Positions 1 to 6,323 of a stretch of DNA of 6,528 nucleotides are shown in pieces. The notes under the pieces are model-generated. The model saw only the letters and a list, made by a program, of their open reading frames with translations. It searched no databases and was not told where the DNA came from. Made by a program: the position numbers and the translations under genes. The stretch is from Candidatus Omnitrophota bacterium (GTDB lineage Bacteria; Omnitrophota; Gorgyraeia; Gygaellales; Profunditerraquicolaceae). The stretch covers positions 1 to 6,528 of the forward strand of contig JAQTNB010000070.1 in the NCBI GenBank assembly GCA_028714055.1. The letters run 5' to 3'. Positions within the stretch are counted from its first letter, which is position 1; each line of letters opens with the position of its first letter.

Positions 1-1056
1 GTCCCGCAGGAGCAGAAAAAAGAGGCCGAAGAGAAGTTCAAGGAGATATCCGAAGCCTACGCGGTCCTTTCCGACGCCCAGAAGCGCGCGCTCTATGACC
101 AATACGGCCACTCCGGGATAGACCAGAAGTACGCTTACGAGGACATCATGCGTGGCGGTGACTGGAGTAACCTCGGCGATATCGGCGGGCTGGGAGATAT
201 TTTGAAGATGTTCATGAGCGGGTTCGGGGGCGGCGATGTGAACAGCGTTTTTGACAGCATGTTCGGATTTTCCGATTCGGGCCGCAAAAGCAGGAGGCGG
301 GGCAGGAACCTGGAGATCGCGGTTACCATCTCGTTGGAAGAAGCGGCCCGGGGCGTGGAAAAATCAGTGAACGTCCCCCGCTATGAGTCTTGTCCGACTT
401 GCGGCGGCAGCGGCGCCAGACCCGGCACCAAGCGTACGGTCTGCTCCCAGTGTCAGGGGCAGGGAAGGATTGTGCTTGCGCGCAGCGGGTTTCAGTTCGT
501 GCAGACCTGTCCTAAATGCAACGGCGAAGGCGAGATGATAACCTCGCCGTGCCCGACGTGCCGCGGCGAAGGTAGGGTGCGTCAGGAAGACCATATCCGT
601 GTCACCATACCGGCGGGCGTGGACACCGGTTTCAACCTACGCATGCGCGGTAAAGGCGAAGCAGGCAGCGCTGGCAGAGGCGACCTTTATGTGGTCATCG
701 AGGTTCGTCCCCATCCGGTGTTCCAGCGTCACGACAACGACCTGTTTTTGGAACAGAGTATATCGCTGAGTAAGGCTGTCTTGGGGGCCGAAATTTCGGT
801 ACCAACGCTGGACGGCCATGTCGCAATGAAGGTCCCGCCGGGCACGCAGAGTGGCAGGGTCTTCAGGCTTAAGGGTAAAGGTATCCCTGATGTCCACGGC
901 CGCGGCAAGGGCGACGAGCTAGTAAGGGTGATTGTTAGGATCCCCGAGAAGCTCAATGCCGAACAGCGCCGCATTATCGAAGACTTCGCCCGTATTTCCG
1001 GGGAAGAGGTTGAGAAGGAGACCCTCGCGGATAAGATAAAAAAGACCTTCAGGTAA
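1..1056 (+). CDS. dnaJ: Chaperone protein DnaJ (Hsp40), 5'-truncated by window edge
   Basis: DnaJ is the cytoplasmic co-chaperone that delivers unfolded clients to DnaK and stimulates its ATPase. Reading frame 1 is open from the first base, giving 351 residues to the TAA at 1054-1056; the true start and the HPD motif of the J domain lie upstream. What remains of the J domain is its last helices (codons about 9-36, including FKEISEAYAVLSD and the ALYDQYG end). A Gly/Phe-containing linker follows (codons about 60-90). Next comes the full cysteine-rich zinc domain with four CxxCxGxG repeats: CPTCGGSG at nt 391, CSQCQGQG at 442, CPKCNGEG at 508 and CPTCRGEG at 550. The two C-terminal substrate-binding domains follow, including VTIPAGVDTG and VPPGTQSGRVFRLKGKG. 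All four zinc repeats make this a class I DnaJ, not a CbpA or J-only protein. It probably heads or continues the operon running into fmdB. No dnaK or grpE is visible. Confidence 0.97.
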   Translation, partial: VPQEQKKEAEEKFKEISEAYAVLSDAQKRALYDQYGHSGIDQKYAYEDIMRGGDWSNLGDIGGLGDILKMFMSGFGGGDVNSVFDSMFGFSDSGRKSRRRGRNLEIAVTISLEEAARGVEKSVNVPRYESCPTCGGSGARPGTKRTVCSQCQGQGRIVLARSGFQFVQTCPKCNGEGEMITSPCPTCRGEGRVRQEDHIRVTIPAGVDTGFNLRMRGKGEAGSAGRGDLYVVIEVRPHPVFQRHDNDLFLEQSISLSKAVLGAEISVPTLDGHVAMKVPPGTQSGRVFRLKGKGIPDVHGRGKGDELVRVIVRIPEKLNAEQRRIIEDFARISGEEVEKETLADKIKKTFR

Positions 1057-1065
1057 AATACCGAG

Positions 1066-1073
1066 AAAAGGAG
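1066..1073 (+). promoter_or_regulatory. Ribosome binding site of the FmdB-family gene
   Basis: AAAAGGAG lies in the 28-base gap after dnaJ, 11 bases before the ATG at 1085. It is one of the better Shine-Dalgarno matches in the window and supports that start. No promoter or terminator is evident in the gap, so the gene is probably co-transcribed with dnaJ. Confidence 0.75.
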
Positions 1074-1084
1074 TTTTTTAAGAT

Positions 1085-1357
1085 ATGCCTACATATGAAT
1101 ATGAGTGCCCGCACTGCGGGCATAAGTTCGAGCTTTTTCAGACCATGACCGCAAAACCGCTCAGCAAATGCCCGAAATGCAAGAAAAAGCCCAAGCGGCT
1201 GATCGGAAGCGGTGCCGGCATTATCTTTAAGGGAAGCGGTTTCTACGCCACGGATTACCGCAAAAGCTCTCCGCCTCAACCGTCCAAAAGCGCTCCCACA
1301 AAGCCGAACACCTGCCCAAAGGCAAAAGAAGGGTGCAATGCCTGTTCTCAGGGCTGA
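1085..1357 (+). CDS. FmdB-family zinc ribbon protein
   Basis: This is a 90-residue protein of the FmdB/CxxC putative regulatory family, whose molecular role is not established. The family is named after a gene next to formamidase in Methylophilus. The N-terminus MPTYEYECPHCGHKFELFQ is the family signature. Two CxxC knuckles (Cys8/Cys11 and Cys29/Cys32) should bind one zinc. They are followed by the conserved stretch FKGSGFYATDYRK (residues 48-60). After that comes a Ser/Pro/Lys-rich, probably disordered tail with three extra cysteines (77, 84, 87). The start is supported by AAAAGGAG upstream. The last 20 bases overlap the start of the VanZ-like gene, so translation may be coupled. DNA binding is sometimes inferred from the zinc ribbon, but nothing here shows it. 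Confidence 0.93.
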   Translation: MPTYEYECPHCGHKFELFQTMTAKPLSKCPKCKKKPKRLIGSGAGIIFKGSGFYATDYRKSSPPQPSKSAPTKPNTCPKAKEGCNACSQG

Positions 1358-1721
1358 AGATCCTCCCATCGCCGGTTTTATTAAATACTGGATACCGGTA
1401 TTGATTTATGCTACAATCATTTTCTATCTTTCCGCCATCCCAGGGAAGGAGATACCGCAGGTCTTTGCCTTCCAGGACAAGCTTGTGCACATACTTGAAT
1501 ACCTGGGTTTCGGGCTCCTGATGAACCGGGCCTTTTGGGCGTATGGATGGGGGAGCCGCAAGACGCGTTTCTGGCTTGCCCTGGCAGTGTGCGTTTTGTA
1601 CGGGCTCAGCGATGAATTTCACCAGTTGTTCGTCCCGTACCGGACAGCTTCTTTATTGGACGTGTTGGCTGACTTTACCGGTTCACTTACCGCAGGTTTA
1701 TTTTACCTATGGCAAAAATAG
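1338..1721 (+). CDS. VanZ-like family membrane protein
   Basis: A 127-residue integral membrane protein of the VanZ-like family, named after the enterococcal teicoplanin-resistance accessory protein; the function of most members is unknown. About four hydrophobic segments are visible, at residues 14-34, 47-66, 78-95 and 109-125. Family motifs are present: DKLVHILEYLGFGLL (47-61) and SDEFHQLFVPYRTASLLDVL (91-110), the second carrying the conserved D-E-x-x-Q, Arg and Asp pattern. The open frame extends upstream to 1212, but that extension reads through fmdB in another frame and has no membrane character. I chose the ATG at 1338, which has a modest GAAGGG at 1328-1333. The gene overlaps fmdB by 20 bases and the next gene by 13. 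A cell-envelope role is plausible but only inferred; there is no van cluster, so antibiotic resistance should not be assumed. Confidence 0.88.
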   Translation: MPVLRAEDPPIAGFIKYWIPVLIYATIIFYLSAIPGKEIPQVFAFQDKLVHILEYLGFGLLMNRAFWAYGWGSRKTRFWLALAVCVLYGLSDEFHQLFVPYRTASLLDVLADFTGSLTAGLFYLWQK

Positions 1722-2986
1722 AGCCGCTGCAGGCAATTATTTATAATCAGGAAAAAATACAGGACCTTTCCAAGGTAGTATGCCCCCCGTATGACGTTAT
1801 CTCTCCCGAGCGCCAGGATTTTTACCGCGCCTTAAGCCCGCATAATTTCATCCATATCCTCCTGAGGAAAGACGTCCCGGGAGAGGATAAATACCGCCGG
1901 TCAGGGGAACTGTTCAGGAAATGGCTTTCCGAAAACGTCCTTATTTCCGATAAGGCCCCCGCGGTCTATTTTTACTCGCAGGAATATGTCCTGCGCGGAG
2001 AGAAAAAGAGGCGCTACGGCTTTATCGCGCGGCTCTGCCTTGAGGACAAAAAATCCGTTATCTACGGCCACGAACATACGCATGTCGAGGCTAAGGCCGA
2101 CCGCCTCAAGCTCCTCAGGGAGGTAAAAGCTAACTTAAGCCCGATATTCGTCATATTCAAGGATACCAAGCGGGTTATCCGCCTTATCGACGAGCGGTAT
2201 ACCCGCGGAAAAGAGCCTTTTATGGAAGTCAGGGATGACGAGAAGACCGTGCACAGGCTCTGGAAGATCGACGATCCACAGGCGCTGGATGCTATCAAGC
2301 AAAAGATGGAAGCCGAGAGCATATTCATCGCCGACGGCCACCACCGTTACGAAGTCGCCTGCGCCTACAGGAGAGAGATGCAGGAGCGCCAGGGTGCCGG
2401 AACAGGGGAAGAGGATTTTAATTATGTGCTGGCGTATTTTACCAATACCGACCCTCTGGGCCTGTCCATCCTGCCGATCCACCGCTTTGTGCGGCTTATA
2501 GACCCTCCCGAGCAGGCCGCGCTTACGCTGAAATTGAAAGAGCGTTTCGAGGTGGAGGAGGTAAGGGACAAAACCAAATTTTTCTTTATGCTGGAGAAGG
2601 CCGGCCGCAGCGAGCATGTCATCGGCATGCATTACCGGCAGCGCTTCTGGCTGCTGCGCCTGAAGAACGTCAGGATACTTGAGAAGCTGATGGCCGATAA
2701 ACCCGCGGAACTCAGGTCCCTGGATGTCTCTATCCTTAATTCCCTTATCCTGCAGGATGCCTCTTGTATCCGGCCTGATGAGGGCGCGGGGATATACTTC
2801 AGCCCTGACGCGGAAGAACTGGTGCGCAAGGCCGCGGATGAGCCCGATGCGATAGCGTTTTTCCTCAGCCCGGTGAAGGTGGAGAATATCATGGCTGTCG
2901 CGGCAAGGGGAGAGAAGATGCCTCCCAAATCAACTTATTTTTACCCGAAAGTCCTTTCCGGGATGGTCGTCAACAGGCTGAGCTAA
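1709..2986 (+). CDS. DUF1015 family protein (COG4198)
   Basis: A 425-residue soluble protein of the DUF1015 family, close to full family length and without signal peptide or membrane segments. Visible family hallmarks are the N-terminus MAKIEPLQAI, CPPYDVIS at 25-32, HEHTHVEAKADRLKLL at 121-136, IADGHHRYEVA at 207-217, and KSTYFYPKVLSGMVV near the C-terminus (407-421). The biochemical function is not established. From memory, relatives in some genomes sit beside serA/serC, suggesting a link to serine metabolism, but no such genes are visible here. The DGHHR loop recalls the ParB/sulfiredoxin-fold kinases SerK and SbnI; this is my inference. The ATG at 1709 lies inside the VanZ-like gene (13-base overlap) and has only a weak CAGG upstream, consistent with coupled translation. 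accD follows after 17 bases. Confidence 0.93.
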   Translation: MAKIEPLQAIIYNQEKIQDLSKVVCPPYDVISPERQDFYRALSPHNFIHILLRKDVPGEDKYRRSGELFRKWLSENVLISDKAPAVYFYSQEYVLRGEKKRRYGFIARLCLEDKKSVIYGHEHTHVEAKADRLKLLREVKANLSPIFVIFKDTKRVIRLIDERYTRGKEPFMEVRDDEKTVHRLWKIDDPQALDAIKQKMEAESIFIADGHHRYEVACAYRREMQERQGAGTGEEDFNYVLAYFTNTDPLGLSILPIHRFVRLIDPPEQAALTLKLKERFEVEEVRDKTKFFFMLEKAGRSEHVIGMHYRQRFWLLRLKNVRILEKLMADKPAELRSLDVSILNSLILQDASCIRPDEGAGIYFSPDAEELVRKAADEPDAIAFFLSPVKVENIMAVAARGEKMPPKSTYFYPKVLSGMVVNRLS

Positions 2987-2989
2987 CCC

Positions 2990-3003
2990 AAAGGTATACC
3001 TTT
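2990..3003 (+). promoter_or_regulatory. 14-base perfect palindrome over the accD ribosome binding site
   Basis: AAAGGTATACCTTT equals its own reverse complement over all 14 bases and ends immediately before the accD ATG at 3004. Its left arm, AAAGG, is the Shine-Dalgarno sequence, 9 bases before the start. In RNA it could fold into a 5-bp stem with a UAUA loop that hides the ribosome binding site. In DNA it could be a dimeric repressor site. The symmetry is seen directly; a regulatory role is inferred. Confidence 0.5.
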
Positions 3004-3843
3004 ATGGCGCTTTTTGGAAAACCGAAATACACGATCGTCCGCCTCAGAAAAAAAGAGATCCCCGACGGCCTCTGGGTCAAATGCGAGGGATGCTCCGAGG
3101 CGCTCTATACCAAGACCCTTGAAGAGAACCTCAAGGTCTGCCCGAAGTGCGGGTATCATTTCGTGCTGGGGGCGTATGAGCGTGTCGGGATGCTGATAGA
3201 TGAAGGGACGTTCGAGGAAGCCGACAAAGATATGCTTTCCGGAGACCCGCTGGTCTTTAAAGGGCATAAAAGCTATCCCGATAAACTGCAGCAGGACCAG
3301 GCTGCCACCGGACTAAAGGACGCGGTGGTGACCGGAACCGGAGCGTTAGGGGGAAGAGACCTTGTCATCGGTGTTACGGATTCCCGTTTTATCATGGGCT
3401 CGATGGGGTCGGTCGTCGGCGAAAAGCTTACGCGCATAATCGAGACCGCGACCAAGAAGAAACTGCCCGTGGTGATCGTCTCCGGCTCGGGAGGCGGGGC
3501 GCGGATGTATGAGGGGATGTACAGCCTCATGCAGATGGCAAAGACGTCGGCCGCGCTTTCCTACCACCATAAGAAGGGGCTTCCCTTTCTTTCGATCCTT
3601 ACCAACCCTACCATGGCGGGGGTCATGGCCTCTTTTGCCGCCCTGGGGGATATCATCGTTGCCGAGCCTAAGGCCCTGATCGGCTTTACCGGCCCGCGCG
3701 TTATCGAACAGACCATCAAGCAGAAGCTTCCGCCGGGGTTCCAGCGTTCGGAGTTCGTGCTTGAGCACGGCCTGGTGGATATGATCGTGCACCGCAAGGA
3801 TATGAAGGAAACGCTCGGAAAAATCATCGATTATCTTAGTTGA
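3004..3843 (+). CDS. accD: Acetyl-CoA carboxylase carboxyltransferase subunit beta
   Basis: AccD pairs with AccA to form the cytoplasmic carboxyltransferase, which moves the carboxyl group from biotin on AccB to acetyl-CoA, making malonyl-CoA for fatty acid synthesis. The 279-residue protein is close to full family length. It opens with a zinc ribbon, Cys27, Cys30, Cys46 and Cys49 (CEGC and CPKC), the spacing I recall for the E. coli protein. The crotonase-like domain follows, with MGSMGSVVGEKLTR (131-144), SGSGGGARMYEG (160-171), SLMQMAKTSAAL (174-185), NPTMAGVMASF (201-211) and EPKALIGFTGPRVIEQT (221-237). The loop at 160-171 appears one glycine longer than SASGGARMQE of E. coli. The start is fixed by AAAGG 9 bases upstream, inside a palindrome. 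The stop codon overlaps the next gene's -35 box. accA is not in the window. It could be confused with propionyl-CoA carboxylase beta, but the N-terminal zinc ribbon and short length point to AccD. Confidence 0.97.
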   Translation: MALFGKPKYTIVRLRKKEIPDGLWVKCEGCSEALYTKTLEENLKVCPKCGYHFVLGAYERVGMLIDEGTFEEADKDMLSGDPLVFKGHKSYPDKLQQDQAATGLKDAVVTGTGALGGRDLVIGVTDSRFIMGSMGSVVGEKLTRIIETATKKKLPVVIVSGSGGGARMYEGMYSLMQMAKTSAALSYHHKKGLPFLSILTNPTMAGVMASFAALGDIIVAEPKALIGFTGPRVIEQTIKQKLPPGFQRSEFVLEHGLVDMIVHRKDMKETLGKIIDYLS

Positions 3844-3868
3844 CACGGCCGGGCAATTTAAGTATAAT
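3840..3868 (+). promoter_or_regulatory. Consensus sigma-70 promoter (TTGACA-17-TATAAT)
   Basis: TTGACA at 3840-3845 and TATAAT at 3863-3868 are both perfect six-base matches, separated by the optimal 17 bases. The -35 box overlaps the accD stop codon TGA (3841-3843). Just upstream, 3820-3839 is AT-rich compared with its surroundings and could act as an UP element. Transcription would start near 3875, leaving a leader of about 34 bases before the ATG at 3909. It should drive the ABC ATPase, diguanylate cyclase and downstream membrane protein. The gap from 3844 to 3908, the longest in the window, holds only this promoter and a ribosome binding site (AAAAGGGG, 3891-3898); I see no terminator in it. 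Confidence 0.85.
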
Positions 3869-3908
3869 TAGAAAACTATTCACGTTTGAAAAAAGGGGAT
3901 AACTCACG

Positions 3909-5011
3909 ATGGCACAAGTCAGCCTTAAGAACGTCACGAAGGTTTACGCCAGCGGCGCGCAGGTCGTCAATAAAATAAGCCTGGGCGTCGAGAATAAGGA
4001 ATTCATGGTCCTTGTCGGCCCTTCGGGGTGCGGTAAGTCAACCACCTTGCGCATGATCGCGGGCCTGGAAGAGATAACCGATGGGGACATCTATATCGGG
4101 GACAAGCGGGTCAATGACGTCCCTGCCAAAGACCGCGATATCGCGATGGTCTTCCAGAATTACGCGCTCTATCCCCACATGACCGTCTTTGAGAACATGC
4201 CTTTGGCCTGAAGCTTCGCCGCTACCCCAAGGCCGAGATCGGCCAGCGCGTCAATGAAGCGGCCGAGATCCTGGGGATACGCCAGCTCCTGAACCGCCGG
4301 CCGCGCGAGCTTTCCGGCGGAGAGAGGCAGCGCGTCGCAGTGGGAAGGGCCATCGTGAGGAAACCGATGGTTTTTTTATTTGACGAGCCGCTGAGCAACC
4401 TGGACGCGAAGCTCAGGGTCCAGATGCGCACCGAGATACATAAGCTGCACATCCGGCTTCAGACCACGATGATCTACGTCACCCACGACCAGACGGAAGC
4501 CATGACCATGGGTGACCGCATCGCCGTCATGCGCGACGGCATCCTGCAGCAGGTGACCGATCCGATCACGATCTACGACCATCCGAAGAACAAGTTCGTC
4601 GCCGGCTTCATCGGCTCGCCCCCGATGAATTTCATGACGGGCACGGTCATCAAGAAGGACGGTAAATTCTATTTCGACGAAGGCAAGATCGCCGTTAAGA
4701 TCGTCGAGGATATGTACGACGCGCTTGCTCCCTATCTTGATAAAGAGGTGGTCTTCGGGATCCGTTCCGAAGACATCTACGACAAGCTTTTTGTTTCGGA
4801 GGCGCCTCCTGAAAATATCGTCAGGGTCAACTGCGAAGTCGCCGAGCCCATGGGCTCGGAAGTCTATCTGTATCTCAACACGGGCAAGCATACCTTCATC
4901 GCCCGCGTGGGAGCGCACGACAGGCCGCAGATCAACCAGGATATGGACCTGGTCTTTGACATGAGCAAGGTGCATTTTTTTGATAAGGATACCGAAGCAA
5001 CAATTATATAG
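3909..5011 (+). CDS. ugpC: Sugar-type ABC transporter ATP-binding protein (UgpC/MsmK/MalK family), interrupted by a 1-base frameshift
   Basis: This is the ATPase of carbohydrate (CUT1) importers, which sits on the inner face of the membrane and powers uptake of sugars or glycerol-3-phosphate. As read, the frame from 3909 stops at TGA 4209-4211 and homology resumes in the next frame up to TAG 5009-5011. Joining at 4199 gives 367 residues, a normal family length. Motifs in order: Walker A GPSGCGKST (37-45), Q-loop Gln83 in VFQNYALYPHMTV, ENMAFGLKLR across the join (95-104), signature LSGGERQRV (135-143), Walker B VFLFDEP (155-161), D-loop SNLD (163-166), switch His193 in YVTHDQ, and a C-terminal MOI/TOBE-type domain (about 240-367). 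No permease or binding-protein gene is visible, so it may serve several transporters, as MsmK does. The symbol is a family label; the substrate is unknown. A consensus promoter precedes it. The next gene overlaps its end by 32 bases. Confidence 0.93.
4197..4202 (+). other. Frameshift site in the ABC ATPase gene (one base missing)
   Basis: The sequence reads GAG AAC ATG CCT TTG GCC TGA, where family members encode E-N-M-A-F-G-L. One additional G after ATG (ATGGCC in place of ATGCC) restores GCC TTT GGC CTG AAG and removes the stop. The conserved protein continues without loss on both sides, so exactly one base is missing. It lies in what would be a GG pair. Reading TGA as tryptophan does not recover the family sequence, so altered stop decoding is not the explanation. 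Confidence 0.9.
4967..4982 (+). promoter_or_regulatory. Ribosome binding site and TTG start of the diguanylate cyclase
   Basis: AAGGTG at 4967-4972 lies inside the end of the ATPase gene, 7 bases before the TTG at 4980-4982. This is the only plausible start before the first membrane segment: no ATG occurs in this frame until after both hydrophobic helices have begun, and an in-frame TGA lies at 4962-4964. A run of seven T (4975-4981) separates the two elements. Confidence 0.65.
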
Positions 5012-6323
5012 CCGCAAGCTTTTCGACCCCCTCGTTAAAAAAGCTTCTTCCCACAAAGCAATCGCCGCGCTCTTTGTTCTTTTCGTTTTCTATCTTTTCC
5101 TGCCCGTTTTTTGCGCCGCCCTCCTGGGGAATAAGCTCTGGATAATCCTGCTCATATTCTACCCCCTGAACATCATCATGGCCATCTCGCTTGCTTACGG
5201 CAACGCGGGGAAGAAATACCGCCTGGAGATCGAAAGCCAGGGGTTTCAGGAACGCCTCAATATTTTAAGCGACGCCAACCTCAAAGGGCTCAAGAGCAAG
5301 GCGGCCCTGCAGGAGAAGATCCGCCGTTACCACAGCCTTAAAGAGATCATCGAGAACCTCAACCGCGCCCTGAACACCGATACCGTCGGCACCAGCCTCA
5401 TCACCATCGCCTATTCGCTGATCGCCAATCATAAAGGGGCCTGTATCCTCTATCTGGTCGACCAGCAGAACCATCACCTGAGCGCCTTCAAGACAAAAAA
5501 AGACGACAAGCGCCTGATCATCAAGGCAAAAGAAGGGGATATCTTTGACTTCTGGATCCTGCGGCATGCCACGCCGCTTTTGATCGAAGACGCCAGGAGG
5601 GATTTCCGCTTTGACCTTGAGCGGCTTACCCTGCAGGAAACCAGGCCGGTATCGTCGCTTATCGGAGCGCCGCTGTTAAGCGAGCATAATTTCCTGGGGA
5701 TATTGCGGCTGGATAACCCGGTGCCGGGCTTCTATACACAGGATGACCTCAGGCTCCTGGTGACTATCTGCGATATCGGGGCGGTCGCGCTTGAAAACAG
5801 CGAACTCTACCGTAAGACCCAGGACCTGGCGATCCACGACGGGCTGACCTCGCTCTATACAAAAGGGTATTTCCTGGAGCGCATCCGGGAAGAAGCCAGA
5901 AGGAGCATCCGCCAAAAAGCCGTGTTCTCCCTTCTGATGCTGGACCTGGACCATTTTAAGAACGTAAACGATACCCTGGGCCATACCGCCGGAGACTTGG
6001 TGCTTAAAGAGACAAGCCAGGTGCTATCCTCGTTTTTAAAGAATTACGGGGCGATCATCAGCCGCTTCGGCGGGGAGGAGTTCTGCGTGATACTCCCCCA
6101 TGTGGAAAAAAAGAAAGCGCACGCGATCGCCGAAGACCTGCGCCTGAAGATAGCGGAGAAAAAGATAAACATCAGGGGGCAGGATACCCAGGTCAGCGTT
6201 TCCATCGGCGTGACCGCATTTCCCGACGACACATCCGAAGAGAACGACCTGATCCTCAAGGCCGATATGGCGATGTATGAGGCCAAGCAAAAAGGAAGGA
6301 ACAAAGTGGTGTGCGCGCGATGA
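4980..6323 (+). CDS. Membrane-anchored GAF-GGDEF diguanylate cyclase
   Basis: A 447-residue signalling protein predicted to make cyclic-di-GMP from two GTP. Two hydrophobic helices (about 26-50 and 52-74) anchor it, followed by a charged, probably helical linker (80-125) and a GAF-like sensor (about 130-275, with LIGAPLLSEHNFLGILRLDN at 227-246). The GGDEF domain (280-447) keeps DGLTSLYTKGYF (287-298), the metal-binding DLDHFKNVND (322-331) and the intact active-site RFGGEEF (362-368), so it is probably active. The autoinhibitory RxxD site expected at 355-358 reads NYGA, so product inhibition through this site is unlikely. It is not an EAL or HD-GYP phosphodiesterase. The start is a TTG 32 bases inside the ATPase gene, with AAGGTG upstream; it should be co-transcribed with that gene. 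The ligand of the GAF domain is unknown. Confidence 0.94.
   Translation: MIRIPKQQLYSRKLFDPLVKKASSHKAIAALFVLFVFYLFLPVFCAALLGNKLWIILLIFYPLNIIMAISLAYGNAGKKYRLEIESQGFQERLNILSDANLKGLKSKAALQEKIRRYHSLKEIIENLNRALNTDTVGTSLITIAYSLIANHKGACILYLVDQQNHHLSAFKTKKDDKRLIIKAKEGDIFDFWILRHATPLLIEDARRDFRFDLERLTLQETRPVSSLIGAPLLSEHNFLGILRLDNPVPGFYTQDDLRLLVTICDIGAVALENSELYRKTQDLAIHDGLTSLYTKGYFLERIREEARRSIRQKAVFSLLMLDLDHFKNVNDTLGHTAGDLVLKETSQVLSSFLKNYGAIISRFGGEEFCVILPHVEKKKAHAIAEDLRLKIAEKKINIRGQDTQVSVSIGVTAFPDDTSEENDLILKADMAMYEAKQKGRNKVVCAR

Noticed and set aside
1212..1337. Upstream extension of the VanZ-like reading frame by 42 codons
   Set aside because: It runs through the conserved part of fmdB in another frame, has no membrane or family character, and the ATG at 1338 gives the expected family length.
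1389..1417. Promoter-like pair TGGATA, 17 bases, TACAAT inside the VanZ-like gene
   Set aside because: The -35 matches consensus at only four of six positions, the site lies within coding sequence for the first membrane helix, and it is about 290 bases from the next gene.
3844..3862. GC-rich CGGCCG downstream of accD as a terminator stem
   Set aside because: The self-complementary core has no loop or T-run, and it lies inside the promoter spacer.
4191..4211. Programmed frameshift or TGA recoding in the ATPase
   Set aside because: No slippery heptamer precedes 4199, and reading through TGA as Trp gives sequence unlike any ABC ATPase, whereas one added G restores the family sequence.
4231..4270. 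Direct repeat GGCCGAGATC, two copies 30 bases apart
   Set aside because: Both copies encode Ala-Glu-Ile in the helical domain of the ATPase; two copies explained by protein sequence and codon preference do not make a repeat element.
4973..4984. T7 run as a slippage site fusing the ATPase to the cyclase
   Set aside because: A -1 slip meets TGA at 4981-4983 immediately; only a +1 or -2 shift would reach the cyclase frame, and the cyclase has its own Shine-Dalgarno and start.
4376..5056. Long antisense open frame (226 codons) opposite the ABC ATPase
   Set aside because: It mirrors codon bias of the real gene on the other strand; no recognisable domain, and the + strand encodes a conserved ATPase here. 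Other antisense frames in the window were rejected for the same reason.
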